From positions 1,550,001 through 1,614,000 of the forward strand of contig CBDHEY010000002.1 of the NCBI GenBank assembly GCA_965262305.1: 64,000 nucleotides of DNA, in the 5' to 3' direction. This DNA comes from CBDHEY01 sp965262305 (lineage in GTDB: Bacteria; Pseudomonadota; Gammaproteobacteria; Pseudomonadales; Cellvibrionaceae). This document shows positions 27,066 to 35,862 of the stretch, piece after piece. A program made the position numbers and the translations under genes. The notes beneath the pieces were generated by a model. It worked only from the letters and a program-made list of their open reading frames with translations, was not told the DNA's origin and did not search any database. The stretch's first letter is position 1. Each line of letters begins with the position of its first letter.

Positions 27066-27211
27066 GTCTTATTTAGGAAAAACTTTTCTTTTAATTAATT
27101 CCAAATTGCAGGCATATAACTTTTAAGATTGATCTAAAATCCTCCTGCTGTATTCAAGTAACAGTTTCAGTTCTATTTGAAAAAATAACTTATTTTTGAA
27201 GGGAGGGTTAC

Positions 27212-30200
27212 ATGCTTAAAAAATATTTATTTAGCTTGTTAATGTTTATTTCATCGACGGAAGTTTTTGCCTATGTTTCTGTGCCAAGCACTGACAGCGA
27301 TGGAAATTTCACATTAACTTTGTTGCAGTCGGCTTCGCCGTTTACGATGCTTGAAGTAGAAAGAAGACGAGGTAGTGGTTCTTGGGGAGTGATTGGGACC
27401 TGGAGAGGGGGCTCTAGTGTCTCTCAAAGTCTTGCAACAGGGACCTATTCATATCGTGCGAGAGGATTTTTTACAACCTATGGCAATACCAAAGTATATA
27501 ATAATTACGGAGCAATCGATACGATCACTGTGCAATCAGCACCTGCTGCACCAAGCGGATTAAAAATCAATGATGGTAATGTGAGTCAAGATGGTGTTTA
27601 CACTGTCTCATGGAACAGTCGTTCGACGGCAACCTATTACCGCTGGCGAGAGAAAATAAATAGTGGAGGTTGGTCAAATTTAACTAATACCAGTTCGATT
27701 TCATTCAATAGAAACAAAAATAATGGAACCTACACTTACAACGTACAGGCTTGTAACTCCGTGGGATGCAGCAGTTTTAGTAGTGTCGCGGTTACTGTGA
27801 TTAAAAACAGCGCGCCTTCGCTTTCTGCATCAGAATCCACTTCTACCGATAGCAGTTTTAACTTAAATTGGACAACTGGCGCTTACAAAGGCGTGAATTC
27901 ATCTGCAAACTTGTTTTATCGTTTACAAGAAAGAGTTGACTACGGTTCATGGTCAAATGTCATGACAAGTTCAGGTGTTTTACAACGTTCGGTAACAGGA
28001 AAATCCAACGGGTTTTATCAATACCGCGTTTCGGCATGCGAATCTGTAGCACAATCGACTTATGGTCACACGTACTACATTCCAGGTTCTTGCGGGTCTT
28101 ATAGTAATATTCGCTCTGTTACAGTCGATATTCCGCCACCTCCCACGCCTTCTCTATCCGTGCCTTCAAGTTCAACTACAGGTGAGTTTAATGTTAGTCT
28201 TGGTGGATTAGTTATAGGTAATTCAAGCAGTGGTAATCGTGTAATCCTTGAAAGACGTAAAAATGGTGGTAGTTGGAGTTCAGTCGCTTCAACGGTTAAT
28301 GGTGAAACCGTGATGCAGATTGTTCCTGGTGGTACTTATAGTTATAGAGCGGTTGAAATGCGACCACAAAGTACTTATGGACATACATATTATATTCCAG
28401 CTTCAGGCTATAGTTCGGTTCGAACAATCACAGTTAATACACCCGACGTACAACCAGACCCTGACATCGTATATTCACGTTCAAAAGTTTCACAGTTTTC
28501 TGAACAAGCTAAGCTTTCAGGTGACCCTTTAGCCGAGTTAGTTGGCCTCGATATTCAAGAGCTATTAAACTCTTATGGCATATCTCTCACAGAAGATAAG
28601 CTGATTTGGGATAGGGATCTCGATACCGTTAATTTTGGCCGTGGCTGTAATAAAGGGAGCTTATCGCGCCTTCATGCTAGCGTTGAAGTTGATACAGAGG
28701 ACTCAGAATTTAAATTTAATATCGATGCACTTAAGAAACCCATTATGGCGATGGTTAACTTAAGTGGTTCTGTTGATGTGAATGGCAAGCTAAAAGCAAA
28801 AGCTGGTTTTCGGGTATTCGGCTCTTGCGTGTCTCTCGTAAAAACTCGCGCGAACCTTGAGCTTGATGCAGATTTTGCTTTTAGTTTAGGGCTTATTTTG
28901 AATTTAAATCCTGAGCTTGTAGAGGGGGATTCTGGAGACCTCGTAATACGTATTGATCCAAAAGTCCAACTCTTTGGCAATGTGAGTAAGTTGTCGAATG
29001 TTGACTTAGATGTGAATGTTGATTGGGACATATTAGATATTTTCTCGCCAGCGACTATTTTTGGAAATACTCTTGTTAACTTGGGAAGTGTTCTTTTAGA
29101 AGTTGGCGAAGCGACAGGTGTTGTACCCAATGATTTTACAGAAGCTGCAAATACAACTTATCAAGCAGCTTTGGCACAGCAGCAAGAAATGATCCAGCAA
29201 AAAGTTAGCAAGCTACCAAGGCGCTATGTCGTACCATATGGTCAATATGGTGGTGATGTGGTTGATGGGTTACTCAGCTTTATCGAATATTATCCGCAGC
29301 GTTTCCCAGTCTCCTATCAGTACATTAAAGATAACGAAGAAGACATTCTTTATAGTTTGCTTGTGGGAGATCAAGATAATTTGGAACAGATCTTAGGTAC
29401 AAGCGTAGCTTGTCAAGCGGCATCTGGGTTGCAAACATCGATGAGAACCACGGCTCGCCCGAGTGGCTTTATTTCGACGAATTACACAAGCTATTGTGAT
29501 GAAGTCATTAACTCTGGGTCGGGCTTACTTGGAAGTGCATCTGCGTGGGATAACGATGGTGCAATAAGCGAAACACCTTGGACGCTCAATCCGAGTAATG
29601 CAATCGACTTAGGTATTGTTTCTATTAAAGACAATTACCAACCTTATATGAAGAAAGCTCGTTATAAGACGATTCAAAATACCTGGGATTTCCAAATATG
29701 CAATATTGGCGGATGTGTTGATATTAGCGTGCCTACTGGAGATTGTGATCTAGAAATGCGCGTTTATAAAAAAGACACAAGGCAGACAAACCTAAAACCA
29801 CTCATGGCAATACATGGCGGTAGCTGGCGTTATCGAGGCGGAGCGTTTGTCGGCATGGATACACAAATATCGCACTATACCGAACAAGGCTTCGTGGTTT
29901 TTGTGCCTTTCTATCGTCTCGTTGGTGATTCGGACGGAAGTTCTCAGTGTAACAATGCTTCGGGCGAGGATATTATTGCAGATATTCAAAGTGCTTTGGA
30001 TTGGGTTGAAAGTAATAAATCTCGTTTTGGCGCGACAGGGAAAATATCACTCATGGGGCAATCGGCAGGTGCACACCTCTCTGGTTGGCTCGCGACTCAT
30101 CGCGCGTCACAAATTGATAAAGCACTGCTTTATTATGGTCCGACAGATTTTAAAGACCTAGTAACGCAATACAATAATGGCGCTGACTTTAGTCCTCAAG

Positions 30201-30640
30201 GTGTAACGGCCTTGGCTGGATTTCTAGGTGTTGAGACGGATCAGCTTAATACGGTAAATCCAAATGCGCCTTTTGTGTTGCAAAATAGCTTTCCCGATAT
30301 AATCACTCAAAACCCGTCAGCCTATCCGAAGATGTATTTAGTTCATGGTGTCGCGGATGAACTAGTGCCTTCTGAACAGTCAGTAAGAATGTGTAATGCA
30401 CTTTACGGTAATATTTCTGGTGGGCCAGCGTCTAATTATGGCGGTAATCCAAATTCTGGAACTTACAAGAGCGTATACCAATGTAATAGTGGTAGCCAAT
30501 TGGATCTCATTGCAGAAGCAAGACATATCCTGGAAATATGTTTGGTTCCGGAAAACGATACACTTTGTCGCACCGGAAGTTCGGGAAGTGTACAAGCAGC
30601 TCGTCAAACAATTACTAACACTCTTAATTGGATTAAGTAA
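27212..30640 (+). CDS. Large secreted esterase-like protein with N-terminal beta-sandwich repeats
   Basis: 1142 residues. A signal peptide (residues 1-20, ending STEVFAYVS) is followed by several fibronectin-III-like beta repeats to about residue 420. Two of them share the segment STYGHTYYIP, near residues 288 and 388. A middle region of about 420-850 is not recognised; it includes a beta-rich part with alternating hydrophobic residues. The C-terminal alpha/beta-hydrolase has an oxyanion loop MAIHGGSWRYRGG near 867, the nucleophile elbow GQSAG near 948 and a likely Asp (HGVADELVP, near 1047). A His in EARHILE (near 1103) would complete the triad. This resembles BD-FAE/acetyl-xylan-esterase-type enzymes. 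GAAGGGAGGG precedes the ATG. Substrate is unknown. Confidence 0.75.
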   Translation: MLKKYLFSLLMFISSTEVFAYVSVPSTDSDGNFTLTLLQSASPFTMLEVERRRGSGSWGVIGTWRGGSSVSQSLATGTYSYRARGFFTTYGNTKVYNNYGAIDTITVQSAPAAPSGLKINDGNVSQDGVYTVSWNSRSTATYYRWREKINSGGWSNLTNTSSISFNRNKNNGTYTYNVQACNSVGCSSFSSVAVTVIKNSAPSLSASESTSTDSSFNLNWTTGAYKGVNSSANLFYRLQERVDYGSWSNVMTSSGVLQRSVTGKSNGFYQYRVSACESVAQSTYGHTYYIPGSCGSYSNIRSVTVDIPPPPTPSLSVPSSSTTGEFNVSLGGLVIGNSSSGNRVILERRKNGGSWSSVASTVNGETVMQIVPGGTYSYRAVEMRPQSTYGHTYYIPASGYSSVRTITVNTPDVQPDPDIVYSRSKVSQFSEQAKLSGDPLAELVGLDIQELLNSYGISLTEDKLIWDRDLDTVNFGRGCNKGSLSRLHASVEVDTEDSEFKFNIDALKKPIMAMVNLSGSVDVNGKLKAKAGFRVFGSCVSLVKTRANLELDADFAFSLGLILNLNPELVEGDSGDLVIRIDPKVQLFGNVSKLSNVDLDVNVDWDILDIFSPATIFGNTLVNLGSVLLEVGEATGVVPNDFTEAANTTYQAALAQQQEMIQQKVSKLPRRYVVPYGQYGGDVVDGLLSFIEYYPQRFPVSYQYIKDNEEDILYSLLVGDQDNLEQILGTSVACQAASGLQTSMRTTARPSGFISTNYTSYCDEVINSGSGLLGSASAWDNDGAISETPWTLNPSNAIDLGIVSIKDNYQPYMKKARYKTIQNTWDFQICNIGGCVDISVPTGDCDLEMRVYKKDTRQTNLKPLMAIHGGSWRYRGGAFVGMDTQISHYTEQGFVVFVPFYRLVGDSDGSSQCNNASGEDIIADIQSALDWVESNKSRFGATGKISLMGQSAGAHLSGWLATHRASQIDKALLYYGPTDFKDLVTQYNNGADFSPQGVTALAGFLGVETDQLNTVNPNAPFVLQNSFPDIITQNPSAYPKMYLVHGVADELVPSEQSVRMCNALYGNISGGPASNYGGNPNSGTYKSVYQCNSGSQLDLIAEARHILEICLVPENDTLCRTGSSGSVQAARQTITNTLNWIK

Positions 30641-30649
30641 AAAAAGCTT

Positions 30650-30670
30650 GTGGCGCTTTCTGAGCGCCAC
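30650..30670 (+). terminator. Perfect hairpin between the esterase and the small secreted protein
   Basis: GTGGCGCT (30650-30657) and AGCGCCAC (30663-30670) pair with a 5-base loop, directly after the esterase stop. There is no T-run, and the next ribosome-binding site follows 7 bases later. It is more likely an mRNA-stability or partial-termination element than a full terminator. Confidence 0.5.
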
Positions 30671-30689
30671 TCAATTTGAGGAAAATTTA

Positions 30690-31007
30690 ATGAATAAGTT
30701 AATTACATATGCTTTACTTGTATTTTCACCTTGGGCATTTGGCGAGAGCCAATCGGATTTAACACCAGAAATTGTTGTACCTGGCAAAGGCGGTGTCTTT
30801 GTTGGTTTTACTTCTACACCTAGTGCGTGTTCTACCAGCTATAAAAAAACTCATGCCGTGTTATCGGAAAACTTAGAGCTATTTGATCAATATTTAGTTT
30901 TACTTACCACAAAGATGGCAACTAAGCAGACTGTCACGCTTGAATATGAAGACGAAGGTAATTGTAATAGTGCATCTACCTTAATGGTTATCACTAGTGT
31001 TAAGTAA
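30690..31007 (+). CDS. Small secreted protein of unknown function
   Basis: 105 residues from ATG 30690, with TGAGGAAAA at about 8 bases. A signal peptide ends near residue 18 (LVFSPWAFGESQS). The mature part is about 85 residues and has two cysteines (TPSACSTSY and EGNCNSAST), probably one disulphide, and alternating polar/hydrophobic strands, suggesting a small beta-rich fold. No family was recognised. It follows the esterase by 49 bases with a hairpin between them and may share its transcript. Confidence 0.65.
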   Translation: MNKLITYALLVFSPWAFGESQSDLTPEIVVPGKGGVFVGFTSTPSACSTSYKKTHAVLSENLELFDQYLVLLTTKMATKQTVTLEYEDEGNCNSASTLMVITSVK

Positions 31008-31217
31008 GACAGCTTAGAATGCAATAGCTAAGGCTTGATGTGACGGTTACCGCTTTGTCAGAAAGGTATCTGTTATGTCAAGTCGAATTCTAAAGTGTTT
31101 CCTATCTGACACGATTATTACCATCCGCCAAAATTAAAAAAAATTATCTTCTGTAACAATTCTCTTCAATTTGGCGATTAAGCTGGTTTCTTTTTTTGAT
31201 GATCCCAGCGGCGAAAT

Positions 31218-32147
31218 ATGAAACTCTTAATTGTTTTCCTCTCTCTATTTGCTCCAGTAGCTTTTGCTTGTACACAAATTGCTCAAGAACCCTATGAACC
31301 GAGTTCTTATTATTCTTTTGCTCAGGGTAAAAGTGGTGTAGATCTAAAATCGGCATTAAATGTAATAATTAAGGATCATCAAGATTATTCCTATTCGCCT
31401 TGTGTTTGGACGATTTTGGAGGTTGCCGATGAAGACCCAAACAACTCAAACAATGTGATTGGGTTTTACACTCGTAGGTCAATTTCCAAATCAGACAGGG
31501 ACCGCGGTGGTAATACCCCTAATGCTTGGAATCGTGAACATATATGGCCGCGGAGTCATGGATTCAGAGATCGAGACCAGCATGCTCACAATGATGTTCA
31601 CCATTTACGCGCAACAGATAAATCGGTGAATGCAGATCGTGCAGATCATGATTTTGCTAATGGCGGTTCTCCTAACAGCGAATGTAATTTGTGTAATCAG
31701 ACGGGCAGCACTTGGGAGTCGCCTGATCTAGTAAAAGGCGATACAGCTCGCATGATGTTTTATATGGCGACTCGCTATGAAGGTGGTGACGACTCAATGG
31801 TGTCTGATCTTGAATTACTCGACCAGGCTAGCACTTCTGGAAATCGAATGGGTAAGTTATGCGATCTGGTCCAGTGGCATATTAATGACCCAGTTTCACA
31901 GGAAGAACTTACGCGAAATCAAATTATTTATGAGTGGCAAGGAAATAGAAACCCTTATATTGATCACCCGGAATTTGTGTTATCTATTTGGGGTAGTGAG
32001 TGTGGTATTGCCGTGCCCACGCCAACGCCTATTTCATCTCCTGTCATTGAAGAAGCAGAAATCGACGAGGATGTTCCGCTGCCTGTTTGGGCGTTAGGGC
32101 TGTTGGCGGCAGTTTTAGCTTTTTTTAAAATGAAAATTAAGCGTTAA
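31218..32147 (+). CDS. Secreted endonuclease I family nuclease with C-terminal membrane anchor
   Basis: 309 residues. A signal peptide (LSLFAPVAFACTQ) precedes an endonuclease I/EndA-type domain at about residues 40-255. Its active-site region reads NREHIWPRSHGFRDRDQHAH, NDVHHLRATDKSVNADRAD, which carries the histidines and asparagines of the metal-dependent HNH-like site. The tail is acidic (EEAEIDEDVPLP) and then has one hydrophobic helix (VWALGLLAAVLAFF) ending in KMKIKR, the layout of a C-terminal anchor or protein-sorting signal. It probably degrades extracellular DNA/RNA at the cell surface. The start ATG is preceded by GCGGCGAAAT, a weak site. Confidence 0.85.
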   Translation: MKLLIVFLSLFAPVAFACTQIAQEPYEPSSYYSFAQGKSGVDLKSALNVIIKDHQDYSYSPCVWTILEVADEDPNNSNNVIGFYTRRSISKSDRDRGGNTPNAWNREHIWPRSHGFRDRDQHAHNDVHHLRATDKSVNADRADHDFANGGSPNSECNLCNQTGSTWESPDLVKGDTARMMFYMATRYEGGDDSMVSDLELLDQASTSGNRMGKLCDLVQWHINDPVSQEELTRNQIIYEWQGNRNPYIDHPEFVLSIWGSECGIAVPTPTPISSPVIEEAEIDEDVPLPVWALGLLAAVLAFFKMKIKR

Positions 32148-32228
32148 ATTATTGTTTGATTGATATTTTGTATCTGGAAATACAGGAACTTTTCTTTTGT
32201 TGATTTAACCGTTTTGTATTTGAGGTGG

Positions 32229-34565
32229 CTAGCGATTTAATCTTTGCTTTAAATTTTGAAGCGGTTTTGAGTCGGGTATTAGTGTTAATAATTTTTCTGT
32301 GTAACCCAATGCTAGTTTGTTTTGTGATTGCGACAGGGCTATGTTTAACGCAAAAGAAAGTAGCTGAATATCGTATTTGTGATTTGTTATCGAATCGGCC
32401 AGATGCTGTTGCGCTTCTTGTATAAATCCAAGATTTTGCAAAGCCACGGCATAGACGTATTGATAGTGTGCGTTTAAGGCATTTATTTCGGCTGCTTTGC
32501 GTAAATATTTTAAGGCTTCTTTGTGTTTTGATTGACGAACTAATTGCAGTCCATAAGCATGGTTTATATCGGTGTTTTCAGTTAATTTTGATATGGCAGA
32601 GTTCAACAGGATATTGGCGTCATCGGCTTTTCCTTGATTGCGATACAATTCTGATAGATTTATATATGCCGGTGCAAAATAGGGTTCGATTTTAATCGAT
32701 TTTTTATAGAGTTCTATCGCTTTTACTAAATTTCCCTCATTTGTTAAAAATTGTGCATTGTTAGTTAGTCCTTCTGCGCGCCACGCCATTGTGTTGCCAG
32801 CGTTGAGTAGTTCGTGTCTCGCACTTTGATAATCGACCAAATTAAGAATACTTGGATCTTCTGGTATTACTCGATTTAATATTCTCGCAGCCTGAATTCT
32901 AATTGCTTTTTTATCTGCTTTCAAAAGAGGAATTAGGTGTTGTTTGTAGGTGATCAGATTAGAGTTTGATAAGCCTTTTAGTGCTCCGAGTTTTACTAAG
33001 GGATTAACATTCTTAAGGTTTTCTATTAGTATTTTTTCGCTTTCTTTAGATGGTATTTTGTTTAGTTCAGTTAGAAGTGAAGCGCGAATGATATCGGGCA
33101 GGTCGTTACGAGAAAGGTGAGCCTTTGTTTTTTTTAAAGCGTTTGGATGTCTGATATCAATTGATTTAAATACTTCACCATAGTGGTCTGTATCTCGTTT
33201 TTCACCATGCCATTCCATGATTTTTTGGGAAGCCCACAGTGGTGTTTTTCCTTGATGACACTGATTACATGCGTTTGGTGAACCCAATTTAACGGATAAA
33301 TCTGGCCGAGGAATACGCAAGCTGTGATCACGCCTTGGGTCGACAACCATATAAGAAGTTTCTGGCATATGACAGTTTACACAGAGACTACCTTCACTTC
33401 CCAATTGATGTTGATGATGTTGTTTTTGTTCGAATACACTAGCTTTGTGACACTGAAGACAAACACCATTTCCTTCGATTTTCAATTCTAAACTATGTGA
33501 ATCGTGACAGTCCGTGCAATTTACTCCAGCCTGGTGCATTTTGCTTTGTAGAAAAGATCCGTATACATACACCTCTTCTTTTATTTGCCCATCGTTAAAA
33601 TAATGAGGTGGGCTCACTAGGGAAGGTTCAAATACATCAAGGAAGTGATCACTGGGAGAAAAGCCGTCAACTAGTGGTGTACGTAGAGAGTGGCAGCCAG
33701 CACATACTGCTATGTGTTTTTGCCTTTTACGTTTTACTTCATCAATAGACATTGCGTTTATTGAAGTGAGTTCGGCGGTATGATGGGATTCACTATGACG
33801 CCAAACACCCAGGTCTTCAGCTGCCCAACTGATAAAAGTGCTATTATTTTTATTGGTTTGATTTTTTATATTTTGATCTTCTATTGTATTGGAATTGATA
33901 TCGGTTAAGTGGTCTACGGCATTGTTATGACAACTTTGACACGAAACGTTGATCTCATTCCAGAGTGTATTGAACGAATTTTTTTTTGTTTCATTGTTTT
34001 TAGCGCCATAGTTTCGTTTTAATCCAGATGAGTGGCAATCGGCACACATTCCATTCCAATTGAATAGCGAACCTTTCCAGTGTAAACGGCTATTTACTGA
34101 TGTATTTTCGTTAGGAAGAATATGGAACCATTTTTGCCCACCGTCTTCTTTTTCGCGACTGTCCCAAGCAATTTGCAATACTTGCATTTTCCCGTTATCG
34201 GTTTCCACGAGGTACTGCTGTAAAGGAGAAAATCCGAAAGTGTATTTTATGCTATAGACAGTTTTTGGTTTTTCACTATCCGTTACTGTGATGTGAAAAC
34301 CGGTCTCTTCGGAAAAAGATAGATCGTATGTCGTGTCATTGAACCTTAGTGATTGCGCTGAAAAATCCGCGAGCACGTTCTCTTTTGTGGCCTGTGACAT
34401 TGATCTGTGATGGTGAGAGCTCATCCATTTCGAAACCTGATCATTGTGGCAATCAATGCACCTAGTGTACTCTTGATTTTGGGATACCTTATCTGTTGCG
34501 AAACAGAAACTCGTGATAAAAAAGCTAAGGAAAATAAGTATTAGGACGTTGGTAAAGGGTTTCAA
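32229..34565 (-). CDS. Octahaem c-type cytochrome with C-terminal TPRs
   Basis: About 778 residues if begun at TTG 34565, which places a signal peptide (LILIFLSFFITSFCFAT) at the N terminus. The open frame extends upstream to 34799, but that part looks noncoding, so the start is inferred. Eight CxxCH haem sites are visible: CIDCH, CADCH, CQSCH, CAGCH, CTDCH, CLQCH, CVNCH and CNQCH, all in the first two thirds. A HEAT-like stretch and tetratricopeptide repeats (NAQFLTNEGNLVKAIELYKK, APAYINLSELYRNQGKADDA) fill the C-terminal third. A periplasmic electron-transfer or redox enzyme is likely; the partner and substrate are unknown. Confidence 0.82.
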   Translation of the reverse strand: MKPFTNVLILIFLSFFITSFCFATDKVSQNQEYTRCIDCHNDQVSKWMSSHHHRSMSQATKENVLADFSAQSLRFNDTTYDLSFSEETGFHITVTDSEKPKTVYSIKYTFGFSPLQQYLVETDNGKMQVLQIAWDSREKEDGGQKWFHILPNENTSVNSRLHWKGSLFNWNGMCADCHSSGLKRNYGAKNNETKKNSFNTLWNEINVSCQSCHNNAVDHLTDINSNTIEDQNIKNQTNKNNSTFISWAAEDLGVWRHSESHHTAELTSINAMSIDEVKRKRQKHIAVCAGCHSLRTPLVDGFSPSDHFLDVFEPSLVSPPHYFNDGQIKEEVYVYGSFLQSKMHQAGVNCTDCHDSHSLELKIEGNGVCLQCHKASVFEQKQHHQHQLGSEGSLCVNCHMPETSYMVVDPRRDHSLRIPRPDLSVKLGSPNACNQCHQGKTPLWASQKIMEWHGEKRDTDHYGEVFKSIDIRHPNALKKTKAHLSRNDLPDIIRASLLTELNKIPSKESEKILIENLKNVNPLVKLGALKGLSNSNLITYKQHLIPLLKADKKAIRIQAARILNRVIPEDPSILNLVDYQSARHELLNAGNTMAWRAEGLTNNAQFLTNEGNLVKAIELYKKSIKIEPYFAPAYINLSELYRNQGKADDANILLNSAISKLTENTDINHAYGLQLVRQSKHKEALKYLRKAAEINALNAHYQYVYAVALQNLGFIQEAQQHLADSITNHKYDIQLLSFALNIALSQSQNKLALGYTEKLLTLIPDSKPLQNLKQRLNR

Positions 34566-34816
34566 AACGATAAATTCTAAAATAGTACCTGGTTGTTTAT
34601 TAGTCAATTTTTTGCCGTTCACATGCTTAGTAATTGTATCGAACAGAATTTCATCAATTATTTGTATGAAAACGTGTAATTGTTTAACGTATTTTCTCAG
34701 GTTTGCCAGACCCTTACAAAAATTAGCGCAAATTTTATGGTTTTTTGTTCCGATTATGCTGGTTACAATAGTTAATGCGAGGTTTGTTGAACAAAACAAC
34801 TGATATTAGGAGGCGT

Positions 34817-35263
34817 GTGGACATCGTTAACAAAGCAAAATCGCCGTGTATAGGGGTATGTTCTACAGGTATTGGCGATAACGTCTGCCGCGGATGTAAG
34901 CGATATGCAAAAGAAGTGATTAATTGGAACGCTTATACAGATGAAGAGCGCAGGGCAATAACCGATCGATTAGATAGCCTATTATCTCAAGTTGTTGCAG
35001 GAAAAATTTCTGTTGTTGATGAAGCATTGCTGAAACAAGCGTTAGTATTTCAAAACGTAAAGTATGACAGTTACGCAGATTCTCATTGTTGGGTTTTTTC
35101 GCTTCTTAAAGCTGGAGCCAGCCAAATCAATAATATTGAAGACTATGGATGTTTAATTAAATCGGAGTGGCGAGAAGTCTCGTTAGAGCGAATTCGTGAT
35201 TTGATTGATAAGGACTTTTATACGCTTTCATGTGTTCATTATGAACGCTATTTTAAAACTTAG
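34817..35263 (+). CDS. DUF1289-domain protein
   Basis: About 148 residues from GTG 34817. AGGAGG at 34808-34813 sits close to it (3 bases), and an upstream in-frame ATG at 34775 has no such site, so the start is not settled. The N terminus has the DUF1289 cysteine signature KSPCIGVCSTGIGDNVCRGC, followed by EVINWNAYTDEERRAI, as in the short Fe-S-like YdhL family. The remaining 85 residues are an extension not found in the shortest members. It is followed by miaE after 8 bases and probably co-transcribed with it. Confidence 0.75.
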   Translation: MDIVNKAKSPCIGVCSTGIGDNVCRGCKRYAKEVINWNAYTDEERRAITDRLDSLLSQVVAGKISVVDEALLKQALVFQNVKYDSYADSHCWVFSLLKAGASQINNIEDYGCLIKSEWREVSLERIRDLIDKDFYTLSCVHYERYFKT

Positions 35264-35271
35264 AATTTTTG

Positions 35272-35862
35272 ATGAAAACAATAACTGAATTTTTATTATG
35301 TGACACGCCAGATGTATGGATAACAAAGGCAAAAGACCATCCGGAGCTTTTACTTATCGATCATGCGAATTGCGAAAAAAAAGCCGCAGGTACAGCGTTA
35401 AATATGATGTATCGTTACGTGGATGATTTTGAATTACTCAATAAGATGTCCCGTTTAGCACGTGAAGAATTACGGCATTTTGAGCAGGTGATAGCGATTA
35501 TGGAAGATCGAGGTATTAAATATGAGCAAATCACTTCAGCGCGCTACGCTGCGGAGCTGCGCAAACCCATTCGAACATTTGAGCCGGCAAAATTAATTGA
35601 TACGCTTATCGTCGGCGCAATTATTGAAGCGAGATCTTGCGAGCGATTTGAGAAGTTAGCGCCATTTTTGGATAAAGAGTTGCAAAAATTTTATCTCTCA
35701 CTATTAAAATCAGAGGCGAGACACTACCAAGATTATCTGAGTCTTGCTAAGAAGGCTGCCAAAGGTGAATCGATCGAAGATCGAATTCAGCTTTTTTTAG
35801 AGCGGGAAAAAAAGCTAGTGTTGTCCGAAGACGGCGAATTTCGATTTCATTCGGGAATTTAA
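35272..35862 (+). CDS. miaE: tRNA-(ms2io6A37)-hydroxylase
   Basis: 196 residues from ATG 35272 (TTG at 35269 is also in frame). It is a non-haem diiron monooxygenase that hydroxylates the isopentenyl side chain of ms2i6A37 in tRNAs. Iron ligands of the ferritin-like bundle are visible in DHANCEKKAAGTAL, AREELRHFEQV, IEARSCERFEKLAP and SEARHYQDYL. The length matches the family. Its stop codon overlaps the stop of the convergent TPR gene by two bases. Confidence 0.93.
   Translation: MKTITEFLLCDTPDVWITKAKDHPELLLIDHANCEKKAAGTALNMMYRYVDDFELLNKMSRLAREELRHFEQVIAIMEDRGIKYEQITSARYAAELRKPIRTFEPAKLIDTLIVGAIIEARSCERFEKLAPFLDKELQKFYLSLLKSEARHYQDYLSLAKKAAKGESIEDRIQLFLEREKKLVLSEDGEFRFHSGI

Noticed and set aside
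34566..34799. N-terminal extension of the octahaem cytochrome
   Set aside because: The frame is open, but the sequence lacks coding character and would place 78 residues before an obvious signal peptide.
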